DNA of 64,000 bases from Aliiroseovarius salicola (GTDB lineage: Bacteria; Pseudomonadota; Alphaproteobacteria; Rhodobacterales; Rhodobacteraceae): NCBI RefSeq assembly GCF_027891095.1, contig NZ_JAQIIO010000007.1, positions 1-64,000 of the forward strand, written 5' to 3'. The notes under the pieces are model-generated. The model searched no databases and was not told where the DNA came from. It worked only from the letters and a program-made list of their open reading frames with translations. The translations under genes and the position numbers were made by a program. Numbering within the stretch: the first letter of the stretch is position 1; every line of letters begins with the position of its first letter. Below, piece by piece: positions 63,619 to 64,000 of this stretch.

Positions 63619-64000
63619 ATGCACTTTGGTTTGTCCGAAGAACAGGAGATGATCGTCTCCACCGTCCGCAGTTTTGTGGAGAACGAGATTTATCCGCATG
63701 AGGCGGAGGTCGAGCGCACTGGGCAGGTACCGTATGAGCTGGGCGAAGAGATCAAGCAGAAATGCATTGATCTGGGCTTTTACGCCTGCAACTTCCCCGA
63801 AGAAGTTGGCGGTGCGGGTTTGTCCCACCTCGATTTCACGCTTGTGGAGCGGGAGTTGGGACGCGGGTCCATGGCGCTTACCCATTTCTTTGGCCGCCCG
63901 CAGAACATCCTGATGGCCTGCAACGAAGACCAGCGCGAGCGGTACCTGCTGCCCGCCGTGCGTGGCGAACGCATGGATGCGTTGGCGATGACCGAACCGG
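63619..64000 (+). CDS. Acyl-CoA dehydrogenase, 3'-truncated by the window edge
   Basis: An ATG at 63619, with AAAGGGAAA upstream, opens a frame that stays open to base 64000 (127 codons and one base). It reads M-H-F-G-L-S-E-E-Q-E-M-I-V, the usual ACAD N-terminal helix, then F-P-E-E-V-G-G-A-G-L-S and A-M-T-E-P, the FAD-side block. The rest lies outside the window. It probably belongs to a unit controlled by the divergent AraC gene. Substrate unknown. Confidence 0.85.
   Translation, partial: MHFGLSEEQEMIVSTVRSFVENEIYPHEAEVERTGQVPYELGEEIKQKCIDLGFYACNFPEEVGGAGLSHLDFTLVERELGRGSMALTHFFGRPQNILMACNEDQRERYLLPAVRGERMDALAMTEP

Noticed and set aside
1-64000. CRISPR array
   Set aside because: No regularly spaced direct repeats and no cas genes were seen; repeats here are att copies, REP-like units and dyads.

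Overview
The window is chromosomal DNA of an alphaproteobacterium, most likely a Rhodobacterales (Roseobacter-group) species. Signs of this are the five-step hut pathway with HutF and HutG, a TRAP transporter, a petABC (fbcFBC) bc1 operon, the gene style of thiBPQ, dapF, mtaB and aroC, and tightly packed genes with frequent ATGA overlaps. The core DNA is GC-rich. The stretch from about 21 to 39 kb, and parts of 44.0-44.4 kb, are visibly AT-richer.

Layout. 1-14.9 kb is catabolic core: a LysR regulator cut by the left edge; hutF-hutC facing hutI-hutH-hutG-hutU, with a perfect palindromic operator between them; a TakP-like TRAP transporter (P, Q and M subunits) joined to the hut operon; then a LysR gene divergent from a class III CoA-transferase and an acyl-CoA dehydrogenase. 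14.9-20.9 kb looks like a worn mobilizable element without a recombinase: a 5'-broken XRE regulator, an RNase H-like protein, a membrane protein, an inverted-repeat-rich segment that could be an oriT, a coupling-protein-like ATPase, a replication-relaxation-like protein and an AlpA-like protein.

21.0-39.1 kb is a tandem array of two islands at tRNA-Lys(UUU). A 49-bp piece of the tRNA gene occurs three times (20998, 29415, 39061); only the right copy lies in an intact tRNA. Island A (about 8.4 kb) carries an integrase, a small DNA-binding protein, a serine recombinase, a possible Rep protein and a restriction-modification set of one HNH nuclease gene and two adenine/cytosine-N4-type methyltransferase genes. 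Island B (about 9.6 kb) carries an integrase, an AlpA-like excisionase, a possible Rep protein behind a strongly structured GC-rich segment, a DUF3800-like protein, a zinc-ribbon plus HEPN protein, and a three-gene ABC three-component (ABC-3C) type conflict operon (REase-fold effector, middle component, DUF3732-type SMC-like ATPase). The shared int - small HTH - rep - defence cargo plan is like that of satellites or IMEs.

39.2-64 kb returns to core genes: dapF, mtaB, a PaiB-like protein, a GST, petABC, a peroxiredoxin-like protein, thiBPQ behind a TPP riboswitch, three DMT transporters, aroC, an HD hydrolase, a thioredoxin/CcdA pair, HU, amn and ade (adenine salvage), a GlxA-like AraC regulator, and an acyl-CoA dehydrogenase cut by the right edge. 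A 58-aa gene (48319-48495) and a dispersed 31-bp repeat linked to hairpins (53455, 55362) are easily missed. The most interesting parts are the ABC-3C operon and the other defence cargo in the tandem tRNA-Lys islands.
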